Part shown: piece after piece, positions 46,301 through 54,164 of the stretch | Layout of the letters: each line of letters begins with the position of its first letter | How positions within the stretch are numbered: position 1 is the first letter of the stretch | Assembly (NCBI GenBank): GCA_947502305.1 | Contig: CANMZA010000001.1 | Span: forward strand, 372,001 to 436,000 | Source of the DNA: an uncultured Erythrobacter sp. | GTDB lineage: Bacteria; Pseudomonadota; Alphaproteobacteria; Sphingomonadales; Sphingomonadaceae | DNA: 64,000 bases | Reading direction: 5' to 3' | Notes under the pieces: generated by a model | The model's input: only the letters and a program-made list of their open reading frames with translations | Database searches by the model: none | Told to the model about the DNA's origin: nothing | Program-made: the position numbers and the translations under genes

Positions 46301-49300
46301 CGGCGAATGGCGGCCTGTCTGAGATCGTCATCCTCGATGATGCCAGCATATTGAATGTGACGGGCACCCTTGGTCTCAGTGCCAATGCCACAGCCGGCGC
46401 CAGCAATTTTGCAGGCGCCGGGGCAGGCGCAATTGGCGGCACTTCGCAAATCGAAACTCAGGGTGCGGGTACCATTCGAGTTGATGGCTTGGTCAATGTC
46501 ACCACAGATGCCGTGGGCGGCCGCAATGATGGCACCGGCGCAGGCGGCAATGCGCGCGGCGGTGCCGCAATCGTAACCGTCGATGGCGGCGGCACGGTGG
46601 AAATGAACGCGTACAATGCAACTAGCACCGCGATTGGCGGCAATGGTCTAGGCGGCGGCAGAGCCCAAGGCGGTTTTGCCGGGGCTCAGTCGCTGTTTGG
46701 CACTATTCAAATCGCGACAACCGCCAATGCCAGCGCCGGGGCAACTGGCGGCAATTCTGTGAGCTTAATTGGATTTGGCGGCGATGGCGGTGACGGCGAT
46801 GGCGGTGTCGCGAGTTTCAACGCGACTGGCACTCCAACGGAAACCGGGTCCATTTTGATCGGCGGTGATGTCAACTTGCTCGCCAACAGCGCGGGCGGCA
46901 TTGGCGGAACCGGCGATGGCAGCGTCATCGCAGCAGGCAATGGCGGTGACGGGTTTGACGGCGTTGCCATATTGTCGATCGGTTCAGAGAATGGCGATCT
47001 ATCTATTGCAGGTGCAGCTCTGCTCAATGCAGTTGGCACGGGCGGACGCGGCGGCAATGGCGGGTTGGGGCAATCGGGCGGAAATGGCGGCACCGGCGAA
47101 GGCGGCGTCGCGGTCCTCGAAATGCTCCCGCAAGCGATCGGCACAACCCGCAATGGCAACGCCTCTGTGGCGGCGCTGACCTTTATCGCCGACGGTTTCG
47201 GCGGTGATGGCGGGGCGGGCGGGTCAACCGGTGATCCGCAAGGCAATGGCGGCCTTGGTACAGGAACGATTGCTGGCAGGCGTTCCGGTATCAACGTCAA
47301 TGGCGGCACGCTGAGCGCGGATGCCGTCTCAGTACTCACCAATGGTGTGGGCGGCGACGGTTCTGATGGCGGTGACGGCACGGGCGCTTCTAACGGCGGG
47401 GCCATTCAAGTGCGCGCCGGCGGCTCTGCCGTTTTGGGCAATGTCTCGATCTTCGCTCAGGGTGTCGGCGGCGAAGGCTTTACTGGAATTGGCGGCGCAG
47501 GGCTTGGCGGCGGCGCTGATATCACGGTGATCGACAGCGGCAGCCTGGTGATTGACGGCGATGCGACCTTGCGGGGCAACGGCACTGGCGGCGCGACCAG
47601 CGATGGTGACGGCGCGAGCGGCACCGGGCGATCCGCGACAATCAACATCCTGAACGGCGTAGGCGATATTACGATCACCGGCCACGCTTCGCTGTTTGCG
47701 AACGGTGTCGGCAGTGATGTTGTTGACATTTTCACCGGCGGTACGGGACGCGGTGGGACAGCCTCCGTCATTGCGCTGGACGGCGGAACGGTCACATTGG
47801 GATCCGCACAATTGGTCGCCAGCGGACAAGGTGGCTCGGGCGTGGACGCATTGGGCGGCGACGGGATTGGCGGAACGGTGGAACTGCGCGCATCGCTCAC
47901 CGGCGACGAGATCAACATTTTGAACAGCACACCATTTGGATTGGCGGGCAATGGAGCACTAACGCAGTCTAACTCGTTGATGGTGGCCGCGGGCATTGGC
48001 GGCGACGGCAATGGCGGCATTGGACTTGGCGGAACAGGCACTGGCGGCGACGCCATTGTTTTGGCTATCAATGGCGGTTCGATCGCGCTTCCTGCCGATC
48101 CAGCTGGCGATATCAATGGTGGTGGTTTTAACCGTATTATTGCACGCGGTGTGGGTGGCGGATCATCTGTCGATGGCGGTTCGGGCGGGCTTGGCATTGG
48201 CGGTATTGGGACAATGCGAGCTGACGCCGGAACGATCACAATGGGGCAAACGATTTTCTCCATTTTCGGTCTTGGCGGATCCAGCCTTGATACCAATCTC
48301 AGCATTGACGGAGGCGACGGAGAAGGCGGCGATCGCGAAATTGAAATTATCAATGGCGGCACGGTAACGGCCGATCTTGCTGGCGGTACGACAGGTGGAA
48401 TCGGCGGGACCGGTTCGATGGGTGGCAGCGGAGGAAACGCCCTTGGCGGGAAGAATGATCTCACCATTACGAATGGGACATTGAACATCGTCGGGCGAGG
48501 AATTTTCGTCGATCAATCAACCGGCGGCAATGGTGATGTTGGCGGCAACGCGGATGGCGGGGCGGTATCAATCGACATCACTTCGGGCACCCTGAACATA
48601 ACGCCCAACGCGGCTGGCGAAGCGCGGCTTGCGATTGGCGGCACCGTGAGCGGCGGAGAGGGTGCAAGCCAAGGCGGCAATGCAGCTGGATCCACAGTCA
48701 ACATTACGATCACCGATTCCGCAGCCGATGCCGGAACATGGTTCATCAATGGCACCGCGCGAGGCGGCGCATCAACAGACGGCGATGGCACCGGCGGTGA
48801 TGCAATCGGTGGATCGATAGATATGTTGTCCAGCAATTCCGTGCTCAATTTCGCTGGCGAAAATATAGTCGACGCTGCTGCAACTGGCGGCGAAGGTGAT
48901 ACTGGCGGGGCGGCTACTGGTGGCTCAATTTCCATCGGGTTTTCGCAATCTACGGTGACAGTCGCGCCAGCTAACAGCTCGCCTGGCCAGTTCGACCTCT
49001 CCACTGACGCCGCAGGCGGCGAGGGCACAACGCAATCCGGCAATGCCACGGCTGGCTTTACCTCTTTCGAGGTTGAAGGCGGATCGTTCAGCGCTGATCT
49101 GCTGCGTGCAACCGCAACAGCCAGTTCGACCGATCTTGTTTCTGGTAGCAATGCCGGGATTGCCGATGCTGGCGAGGTTGATGCGCAGTTTAACGGCGCA
49201 GCGGATGTCGATATTGTTGATCTCTTCCTCTTCGCTGACGCTGTCAGCGGCGGCGGCGGGCAGGCGCTTGGTGGCAATGCTGCACTGACCATTGGCAGAT

Positions 49301-50976
49301 CGGATGTGACCGGCGCGCCGCAAGTGGATGTTGTCGATCTCGAAATGACCGCTGATGCGACGGGCGGTTTCGATGCAATGGGCGCTACGGATACTGCCGG
49401 CTCGCTCTCGATTTTGGCGCAGCAAGGCGATTTGAACCTACAGACCTTCACCGGCACTGCGCTGGGTGATTTGTTGCCGGGCGAATTGGGCATCCCCAGA
49501 ATTCAAGCGCTGGGCGGCAATGTATTTGTCGCTGGCGTGATGGAAATTGACGTTCTCGATGGCTTCCTCATCCAAACGTCCATGGGCAGCGTTGTTGGCG
49601 ACCCCAATCCGCTTGATCCGACCGCCCAGATTTCGGTCACCTCGCAAGGGACGATCTTCATTACAGGCGATGATGACAACTTCATCAGCTTTGGCGGTCA
49701 AGAGCTTGAGCTTACCTCGCGCGATATTGTGATCGAAGACGGCGCGCGCTTTGGTGCGGAAACGGTTAGCTTTGTCTCGCTCAATACTGAGGATCCCGCC
49801 ATTCTTGGCGGCGCGGGCACGCCAGATGGTGTGGTCGCGGGCGAAGGCTATACTTTGATTGCAGAGGAATTGGGCCGGATCGAAGGGATCGATATTTTCT
49901 TCGCCTTGCCCGTGATTGCGGCGGGTGCAGATGATCCGGATGCAATTTTGCGCAGCGTCGATGCGATCGGGTCGCTGGATGACGGCGTTTCGAACATTTT
50001 CGTCGACATTGTCGGCATGGATGGGATTGTGCGGGTCGATGGAGAGGTCGTCTTGCTCGATGCGGGGCCAGACAATTCCTTCAACCTTTCCGCGTCAGAG
50101 CGAATTGAGATCGTCACGCCGGGCGGGATCGGGGTCGTTGATCTAGACGGCGATCCGACGGGCACAGTGTTCCTTGCATCCAACAATATCTGGATTGCGG
50201 ATTCTGACTTGCTCGCTTTGCTACGCGACAATCCTAATTTCGCCGGGCGCGATGATCAATTGGCGGTTGCGGATACGGGTATCAATGAACCGCTTGGCTT
50301 CTTGCGCGGCGATGCGATTGAATTTGAAATCGGCACCTCTTTGTTGGTGCGCAACACCGGCACCGCTGCGGAACCGGGCGGCATTTTGGTTGGGGATGGC
50401 GGTTTGTCGATCTTCAATTCTTCTGGCGGTTCGACCGGCGGCAGCGACCTTGACGTATTCGCCTATGGCGCGCGTCAACGCCCTGACGGTTCGCTGGTGA
50501 CGGGGGAGGCGTTCTTTAACGAGATCGACTTTGGCGCATTGGGTGCGACCTACACTGCAGAATCTGAATTTAACGATTGCCTGATCGCTGCGGCCGATTG
50601 CGGGACTGGTGGAAGCACTGGTGGCAGTACCGGCGGCAGTACTGGCGGAAGCACCGGAGGCAGCACTGGCGGTGGTAGCACTCCCGAGCCTGATCCTGAC
50701 AATCCGCTGGAGGAGGATGACGTTGCGGTGATCAACAACCCTGCAACGGTCGAAGCAGCTATCTCTTCTGTCCAGCAGATCGCGGCCACCGAACAGGAAA
50801 GCAATGACGATTTCGGCATCGATTTCCCCGGTCTAGTCGAAGAACCTGAGACCGAAGAGCAAGGGGATGTTGACGATCCAGTGGCCAGCGGCGGCGACAG
50901 TTCGCTTTATAGTCAAGCGATAAGCGGTGAAGTTGAAGTTGAAACCGCAGCTGAAACAGAAGCGGGAGGCAATTGA
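43306..50976 (+). CDS. Giant glycine-rich filamentous-haemagglutinin-type exoprotein (TpsA)
   Basis: The 2556-residue product has a signal peptide (cut near ERASAQ). A variant TPS secretion domain (about 35-300) follows: NGISLSDFAVLNIILP, GTVAFYSPTGILVGSNAIFD in place of the usual INPNGI box, and NLILSSIEID. Residues about 600-1900 are a beta-helix-like array broken by GGNGGxGG and GGDGGxG runs, including a diverged 446-residue duplication. Near the C-terminus a Cys pair (NDCLIAAADCG) precedes a Gly-Gly-Ser-Thr repeat and an acidic tail. It is presumably displayed on or released from the cell surface through TpsB; adhesion or matrix function is inference. Confidence 0.88.
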   Translation: MAHLNLNRSKLLLGCGSAALAMGLAAAPERASAQAIQATENVLIGSATRITTGSTTETIEVDTATAVIEWTPTEDGAGNALDFLPNGNEVTFQNGISLSDFAVLNIILPAANGNVTVLDGSLISQINFGSGAVTPGGTVAFYSPTGILVGSNAIFDVGNLILSSIEIDPADFEAFSMGGTLPLGGSPTTASVIISPGATITASPENSYFAVVGAEVQMFGNANINGSHAYVAGETVNLTVSNGLFDIEIPVGSTVGTAIQLDGNIGGPSSTGALNDNHLIYAVAAAQNDPISMIFRGNLGFDAAASAGIVNGEIILSANYNVFGRTVDGGSITDGNGADFTADSALTATPGSIFGEEFVSTSSILAIANEEVQITTNTGASSIDGNLIMVGRNFAELTASNNFAFDITGDVYVTADDYGRVDTTVAPDALDAAAGLAFIDAFGGGTLTIGGDVFVSSNAVAGVDLSSGAVGSATGGNATIASTGGTLMINGTATVSATANAAVVAQPILVGNIFTGGTAQIFASQGGSVTIDGFVSMSANAFGAQGSSTAPSTASSAFGGTVGIQTLDGSSLIFGDDVTAFAGANGGQSNDTAQGGLADAGNAFVNIEADGTIDITGTLQLSANANGGRNFGGRGGDGLGGTARVLLPNGGTLTIGGTLNTAASSVGGFGIGGGDAFAGVAGVQVITGLVDVGGDVLAQVSGFGGQANVGFGGDGGNGTGGNAFVQANGTLADTGTITVGGAISIDSDGIGGNGGQGDGSVIAAGAGGTGTGGQFAVPNQADTNFGSGSFVLAGGDNGFLTVTGNTDVSSVGEGGDGGTGGLGQDGGAGGEGIGGFVQTGQALLGGDGSVGLGTVSFANLTMEGFATGGDGGNGGGTGSGRGIGGDGTGGSVFLTVTAGSVTAEDVEFTTDTDGGDGAIGGSGTGGQGEIRGALGGSLIADQINIFSAGVSGEGDVDAGSATGGTARIELNNADVTVNGNVFIDSRALGRAGATGAGGAANGGLSEIVILDDASILNVTGTLGLSANATAGASNFAGAGAGAIGGTSQIETQGAGTIRVDGLVNVTTDAVGGRNDGTGAGGNARGGAAIVTVDGGGTVEMNAYNATSTAIGGNGLGGGRAQGGFAGAQSLFGTIQIATTANASAGATGGNSVSLIGFGGDGGDGDGGVASFNATGTPTETGSILIGGDVNLLANSAGGIGGTGDGSVIAAGNGGDGFDGVAILSIGSENGDLSIAGAALLNAVGTGGRGGNGGLGQSGGNGGTGEGGVAVLEMLPQAIGTTRNGNASVAALTFIADGFGGDGGAGGSTGDPQGNGGLGTGTIAGRRSGINVNGGTLSADAVSVLTNGVGGDGSDGGDGTGASNGGAIQVRAGGSAVLGNVSIFAQGVGGEGFTGIGGAGLGGGADITVIDSGSLVIDGDATLRGNGTGGATSDGDGASGTGRSATINILNGVGDITITGHASLFANGVGSDVVDIFTGGTGRGGTASVIALDGGTVTLGSAQLVASGQGGSGVDALGGDGIGGTVELRASLTGDEINILNSTPFGLAGNGALTQSNSLMVAAGIGGDGNGGIGLGGTGTGGDAIVLAINGGSIALPADPAGDINGGGFNRIIARGVGGGSSVDGGSGGLGIGGIGTMRADAGTITMGQTIFSIFGLGGSSLDTNLSIDGGDGEGGDREIEIINGGTVTADLAGGTTGGIGGTGSMGGSGGNALGGKNDLTITNGTLNIVGRGIFVDQSTGGNGDVGGNADGGAVSIDITSGTLNITPNAAGEARLAIGGTVSGGEGASQGGNAAGSTVNITITDSAADAGTWFINGTARGGASTDGDGTGGDAIGGSIDMLSSNSVLNFAGENIVDAAATGGEGDTGGAATGGSISIGFSQSTVTVAPANSSPGQFDLSTDAAGGEGTTQSGNATAGFTSFEVEGGSFSADLLRATATASSTDLVSGSNAGIADAGEVDAQFNGAADVDIVDLFLFADAVSGGGGQALGGNAALTIGRSDVTGAPQVDVVDLEMTADATGGFDAMGATDTAGSLSILAQQGDLNLQTFTGTALGDLLPGELGIPRIQALGGNVFVAGVMEIDVLDGFLIQTSMGSVVGDPNPLDPTAQISVTSQGTIFITGDDDNFISFGGQELELTSRDIVIEDGARFGAETVSFVSLNTEDPAILGGAGTPDGVVAGEGYTLIAEELGRIEGIDIFFALPVIAAGADDPDAILRSVDAIGSLDDGVSNIFVDIVGMDGIVRVDGEVVLLDAGPDNSFNLSASERIEIVTPGGIGVVDLDGDPTGTVFLASNNIWIADSDLLALLRDNPNFAGRDDQLAVADTGINEPLGFLRGDAIEFEIGTSLLVRNTGTAAEPGGILVGDGGLSIFNSSGGSTGGSDLDVFAYGARQRPDGSLVTGEAFFNEIDFGALGATYTAESEFNDCLIAAADCGTGGSTGGSTGGSTGGSTGGSTGGGSTPEPDPDNPLEEDDVAVINNPATVEAAISSVQQIAATEQESNDDFGIDFPGLVEEPETEEQGDVDDPVASGGDSSLYSQAISGEVEVETAAETEAGGN
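45430..48000 (+). repeat. Diverged long internal duplication in tpsA
   Basis: Matching blocks recur 1338 bases (446 codons) apart. GDGSVIAAG is encoded at 45574 and again at 46912, each preceded by a GFGGDGG(N/D)G(T/D)GG block and followed by a G(D/E)N/GGxGGLGQxGGxGG block in the same order. A third, weaker copy may begin near 47995. The limits are approximate. Confidence 0.65.
50604..50684 (+). repeat. 12-bp tandem repeats encoding Gly-Gly-Ser-Thr
   Basis: Six to seven degenerate copies of a 12-base unit (ACTGGTGGAAGC and variants) encode repeated T-G-G-S between the barrel-side Cys pair and the acidic tail of TpsA. The unit is a multiple of three, so changes in copy number alter linker length without frameshift. 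Confidence 0.9.
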
Positions 50977-50977
50977 G

Positions 50978-53900
50978 ATGAACCGTTCAATCTTTACCAA
51001 AACGGTCTTGTCTGTCTGCACCGCTGCGGCGGTGGGCACGGCGGCGCTCTGGGCGTCTCCCAATACTGCGCAAATGGCTCAGCAACGTTCGATCAGCTTG
51101 CGCGATACGTTCCCGGTTGGCTCCAATGGCCTGTGCGAGGCGCAGATCCAAGCACCCGAAGCGGGTGCCGGATTGTTTGACCGCAAATATTCGATCCTGT
51201 GCCGCGATGCTGCCGCGTCAATCGGCACAATGTGGGTTGTGCGCGGCCGGGCCGCCGATGAGGCCGCGGCGCGTTTCGTTGGCCCCGGCGCGACCTGCCA
51301 AGCGCGCGCAGACGCAGAAATGCCCGCCGGTTTGGCCGGTGGTCAGCGGCTTGTCTGCACCCGCGAGGGAAGCATTATCCGTACAGAATTGCTCGTCGGA
51401 GAAGTCGGCAATCGCACTTTTGCGGCGACCGGGCTGTCTGCTTACGGCAGCGCGTTGGAGCTGGGCGTCGCTTCGCTGGCGACGGATCAGATCGTGCCCG
51501 GCACGGTCGATATTCCTCTCACGCAAACGACAGATTCTTTGGCCTTTGCGCGTCAGCAAGCAGAAGCAATCACCGCCGATCAGGCTCTTTCCGAAGCCTA
51601 TCGCCGCGCCAATAGCGGCGAATTTGCAGAGGCGGCCGAATTCTTTGCCGCATCGGCGGAATCGCTGACCGGCAATAGCGAGATTGAGGCGCGTTTGAAC
51701 GAAGGCCTGCTGCAATCCAATATCGGCAATTTCGCAGAAGCCTTGCGCCGGTTTGAACAGACGCGCGGCGGTGCGGCAAACAGTCCAGTTTTGGCGCGCT
51801 TGCAACGCAATTACGAAACAATCGATGCCCTGAACCGAGGAGAACCCGAGCAAGCCGTGCAGATCATCAGCGCGCCCTTGCCATCCGATTTCGTCGACAC
51901 AGGGGCGCTGCGCAGCTTGCAAATCGGCCCGGAATTGGCCCGGCGTCTGTCCGCAGAAAGCGAAACCGCAACCACCAGCGCGATTTCAATGAGCCTGACG
52001 CCGTTGGAGCGTGCGCAATTGCTCGATGGTCAGGCGGATTATCTGCGGGCAACCGGCCTACGCTTGCTTGGCAATAATTCAGAGGCGGCGACGTATCTGA
52101 ACCGTGCCAACACCAATCTTGCCGAAGTGCGCGATGGACGCATCATTTCGATCGTCTGGCTGCGGGCGCAAGTGCTGAGCGAATTGGCGGAATTGTCCGA
52201 AAGTTCGGGCCGGTCGGCTGATGCTGAGCAGCTGCACGGTGAGGGTATAGCTTTGCTTGCCAATGCCTATCCTGAATCGCCCGCTCTCTACAGCGCGCAG
52301 GCGCAGCTGGCAGGTTTCTATTCGCGCAATGGCCGCACAGGTGATGCGATTGAATTGTACCGGGATATTGTTGCGCAGGCGGAGGGCCGTCCGGCGCCAT
52401 CTTTGCGCAGTTATATGTCGACCTATTTCGGTTTGCTGTTGCAAGACGGCGCGAGTGCATCTGCCGCGAATGATGTGTTTTCCGCCAGCCAATTGTTGCT
52501 GCGTCCCGGCCTTGCTCAAACTCAAGCGGTACTGGCGCGCGAGCTGTCCGGCGGCAGTGATGAGGCGTCGATGTTGTTCCGGCGCAGCGTCAATTTGGGC
52601 CGGTCAATCGAGCGGATGCGCGTTTCGATTATTCAGATCGAAGGAGAGGCGCTGATCAATCCGCAAGCCGAGGTTGTTTTGGCGGAACGTCGAACTCGGC
52701 TGGAATCGCTATTGGGACAGCAAGCAGAAGTCTTGCAGAAACTCTCCGAATATCCGCGTTTCCGCGCAGTCACCGGCAGCGCGATTGACCTTGCCGGGAT
52801 GCAATCCATCCTGCGTGAAGGAGAGGCGTATGTGAAGATGATCGCGCTCGATAGAGAAGCCTATATCGTTTACATCTCGCCAGAAGAAGCGCTGGCTTAC
52901 CGGGTCAATGCAACCCCGGATGAGCTTGAAGACATCGTTGCAGGCATCCGCGAGAGCATCGCAGTGGCAGAGGGCGGTCAGGTCCTGACTTTCCCCTTTG
53001 ATCTTGCCGCCTCGCGCGATCTTTACCTGCGCTTGTTTGAGCCAGTGGCAGACCGTCTGGCGAGCCGCAGCCATATTGTCTTTGAACCCGATGGCGCGAT
53101 GCTGAAATTGCCGATCAATCTGCTAGTGACCGATGATGCCAGCCTAGAACGGTATCAAGCGCAGCTCGCGACGCCAGAAGGGGATGATTATGATTTCCGC
53201 GGGGTCGCATGGCTGGGCCGCGCAGCGCAGATCAGCACCTCGGTCGCGCCCAGCGCGTTTCGCGATGTTCGCGCCGCGCCGCCTAGTTCGGCTGGGAAAG
53301 CCTATCTTGGCCTTGGTGAAAACACCCCGATTGCGGATGGTCCGGTTGGTACGGCCTCAACTCGCTCGGCTTTGGCGGGCGGGACGAATTGCCTTTGGTC
53401 AGAGAGTATCTGGTCGAACCCGATCAAGTCGGATGAGCTGTATGACGCCGCGGCGCGTTTGGGCGGCGGGCAATCGTCGGCGGCAACGGTTCTGACGCAA
53501 GGCGGCTTCACCGATACCGCCATCAAAGCGCGCGATGATCTGAGTGATTACCGCATCCTGCATTTCGCCACGCATGGTCTGGTGACCGCGCCGCAACCGG
53601 AGTGCCCGCCTCGCCCGGCGCTGCTGACATCCTTTGGCGATGAGAATTCCGATGGCTTGCTCAGCTTTGCGGAAATCTTTGCGCTGCGGATTGATGCCGA
53701 TCTGGTGATCCTGTCGGCATGCGACACCGCCGGCAGCGCCACCGTCGGTGCCACGCTGGAGGCTGGGATCACATCGGGCGGTGATTTTGCACTGGATGGT
53801 CTGGTGCGCGCCTTTGTTGGGGCCGGGGGGCGCACTGTGCTGGCCAGCCATTGGCCGGTGCCCGATGATTTTGACGCGACCAAGCGTTTGATTGGCGGAC

Positions 53901-54043
53901 TGTTTGATGAGGCAGACAGCGAAACCGCAGGGGCTTTGCGTCGATCTCAGCTTGGTTTGATGGACGATATCGACACATCGCACCCCTTCTACTGGTCGGC
54001 ATTCGCGGTGGTCGGCGACGGGGCGACGAAAGTCACACGGTAA
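50978..54043 (+). CDS. Exported TPR-CHAT domain (caspase-like) protein
   Basis: The 1021-residue product has a signal peptide (residues 1-33, NRSIFTKTVLSVCTAAAVG core). A region of about 150 residues with two Cys and then TPR-like helical repeats follow (about 180-600, e.g. ALSEAYRRANSGEFAEAAEF). The C-terminal CHAT domain starts near HIVFEPDGAMLKLPINLLV. The catalytic dyad is intact: His866 in LHFATHGLV and Cys915 in VILSACDTAGSA, then GLVRAFVGAGGRTVLASHWP. CHAT proteases cut specific partner proteins. Export would place it in the periplasm with TpsA. It starts one base after the tpsA stop; GGGAGG upstream decides ATG 50978. Confidence 0.92.
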   Translation: MNRSIFTKTVLSVCTAAAVGTAALWASPNTAQMAQQRSISLRDTFPVGSNGLCEAQIQAPEAGAGLFDRKYSILCRDAAASIGTMWVVRGRAADEAAARFVGPGATCQARADAEMPAGLAGGQRLVCTREGSIIRTELLVGEVGNRTFAATGLSAYGSALELGVASLATDQIVPGTVDIPLTQTTDSLAFARQQAEAITADQALSEAYRRANSGEFAEAAEFFAASAESLTGNSEIEARLNEGLLQSNIGNFAEALRRFEQTRGGAANSPVLARLQRNYETIDALNRGEPEQAVQIISAPLPSDFVDTGALRSLQIGPELARRLSAESETATTSAISMSLTPLERAQLLDGQADYLRATGLRLLGNNSEAATYLNRANTNLAEVRDGRIISIVWLRAQVLSELAELSESSGRSADAEQLHGEGIALLANAYPESPALYSAQAQLAGFYSRNGRTGDAIELYRDIVAQAEGRPAPSLRSYMSTYFGLLLQDGASASAANDVFSASQLLLRPGLAQTQAVLARELSGGSDEASMLFRRSVNLGRSIERMRVSIIQIEGEALINPQAEVVLAERRTRLESLLGQQAEVLQKLSEYPRFRAVTGSAIDLAGMQSILREGEAYVKMIALDREAYIVYISPEEALAYRVNATPDELEDIVAGIRESIAVAEGGQVLTFPFDLAASRDLYLRLFEPVADRLASRSHIVFEPDGAMLKLPINLLVTDDASLERYQAQLATPEGDDYDFRGVAWLGRAAQISTSVAPSAFRDVRAAPPSSAGKAYLGLGENTPIADGPVGTASTRSALAGGTNCLWSESIWSNPIKSDELYDAAARLGGGQSSAATVLTQGGFTDTAIKARDDLSDYRILHFATHGLVTAPQPECPPRPALLTSFGDENSDGLLSFAEIFALRIDADLVILSACDTAGSATVGATLEAGITSGGDFALDGLVRAFVGAGGRTVLASHWPVPDDFDATKRLIGGLFDEADSETAGALRRSQLGLMDDIDTSHPFYWSAFAVVGDGATKVTR

Positions 54044-54164
54044 GGTTTTGCGATCTGATTTTTGCCGCAATCGCCCAATCTTAGGGGGGATTGCTTAGGC
54101 CTGGCGGCTTGCAAGAAACGCACAAAGCGTCTTTGGTTCACCCTACTTCCGGGGGGATCGGTGA

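Noticed and set aside
44700-48900. Repetitive GGCGGCAATGGC-type sequence as a CRISPR or satellite array
   Set aside because: Spacing is irregular, there are no spacers, and the repeats keep the tpsA frame throughout.
45420-49493. Long proline-rich open frames on the minus strand opposite tpsA
   Set aside because: They mirror the GGC/GGT-rich glycine codons of tpsA, have no ribosome-binding sites and encode low-complexity Pro/Ser/Ala sequence.
54077-54110. GCAATC/GATTGC hairpin after the CHAT gene as a terminator
   Set aside because: No T run follows and the cyclase gene continues on the same strand with a good ribosome-binding site.
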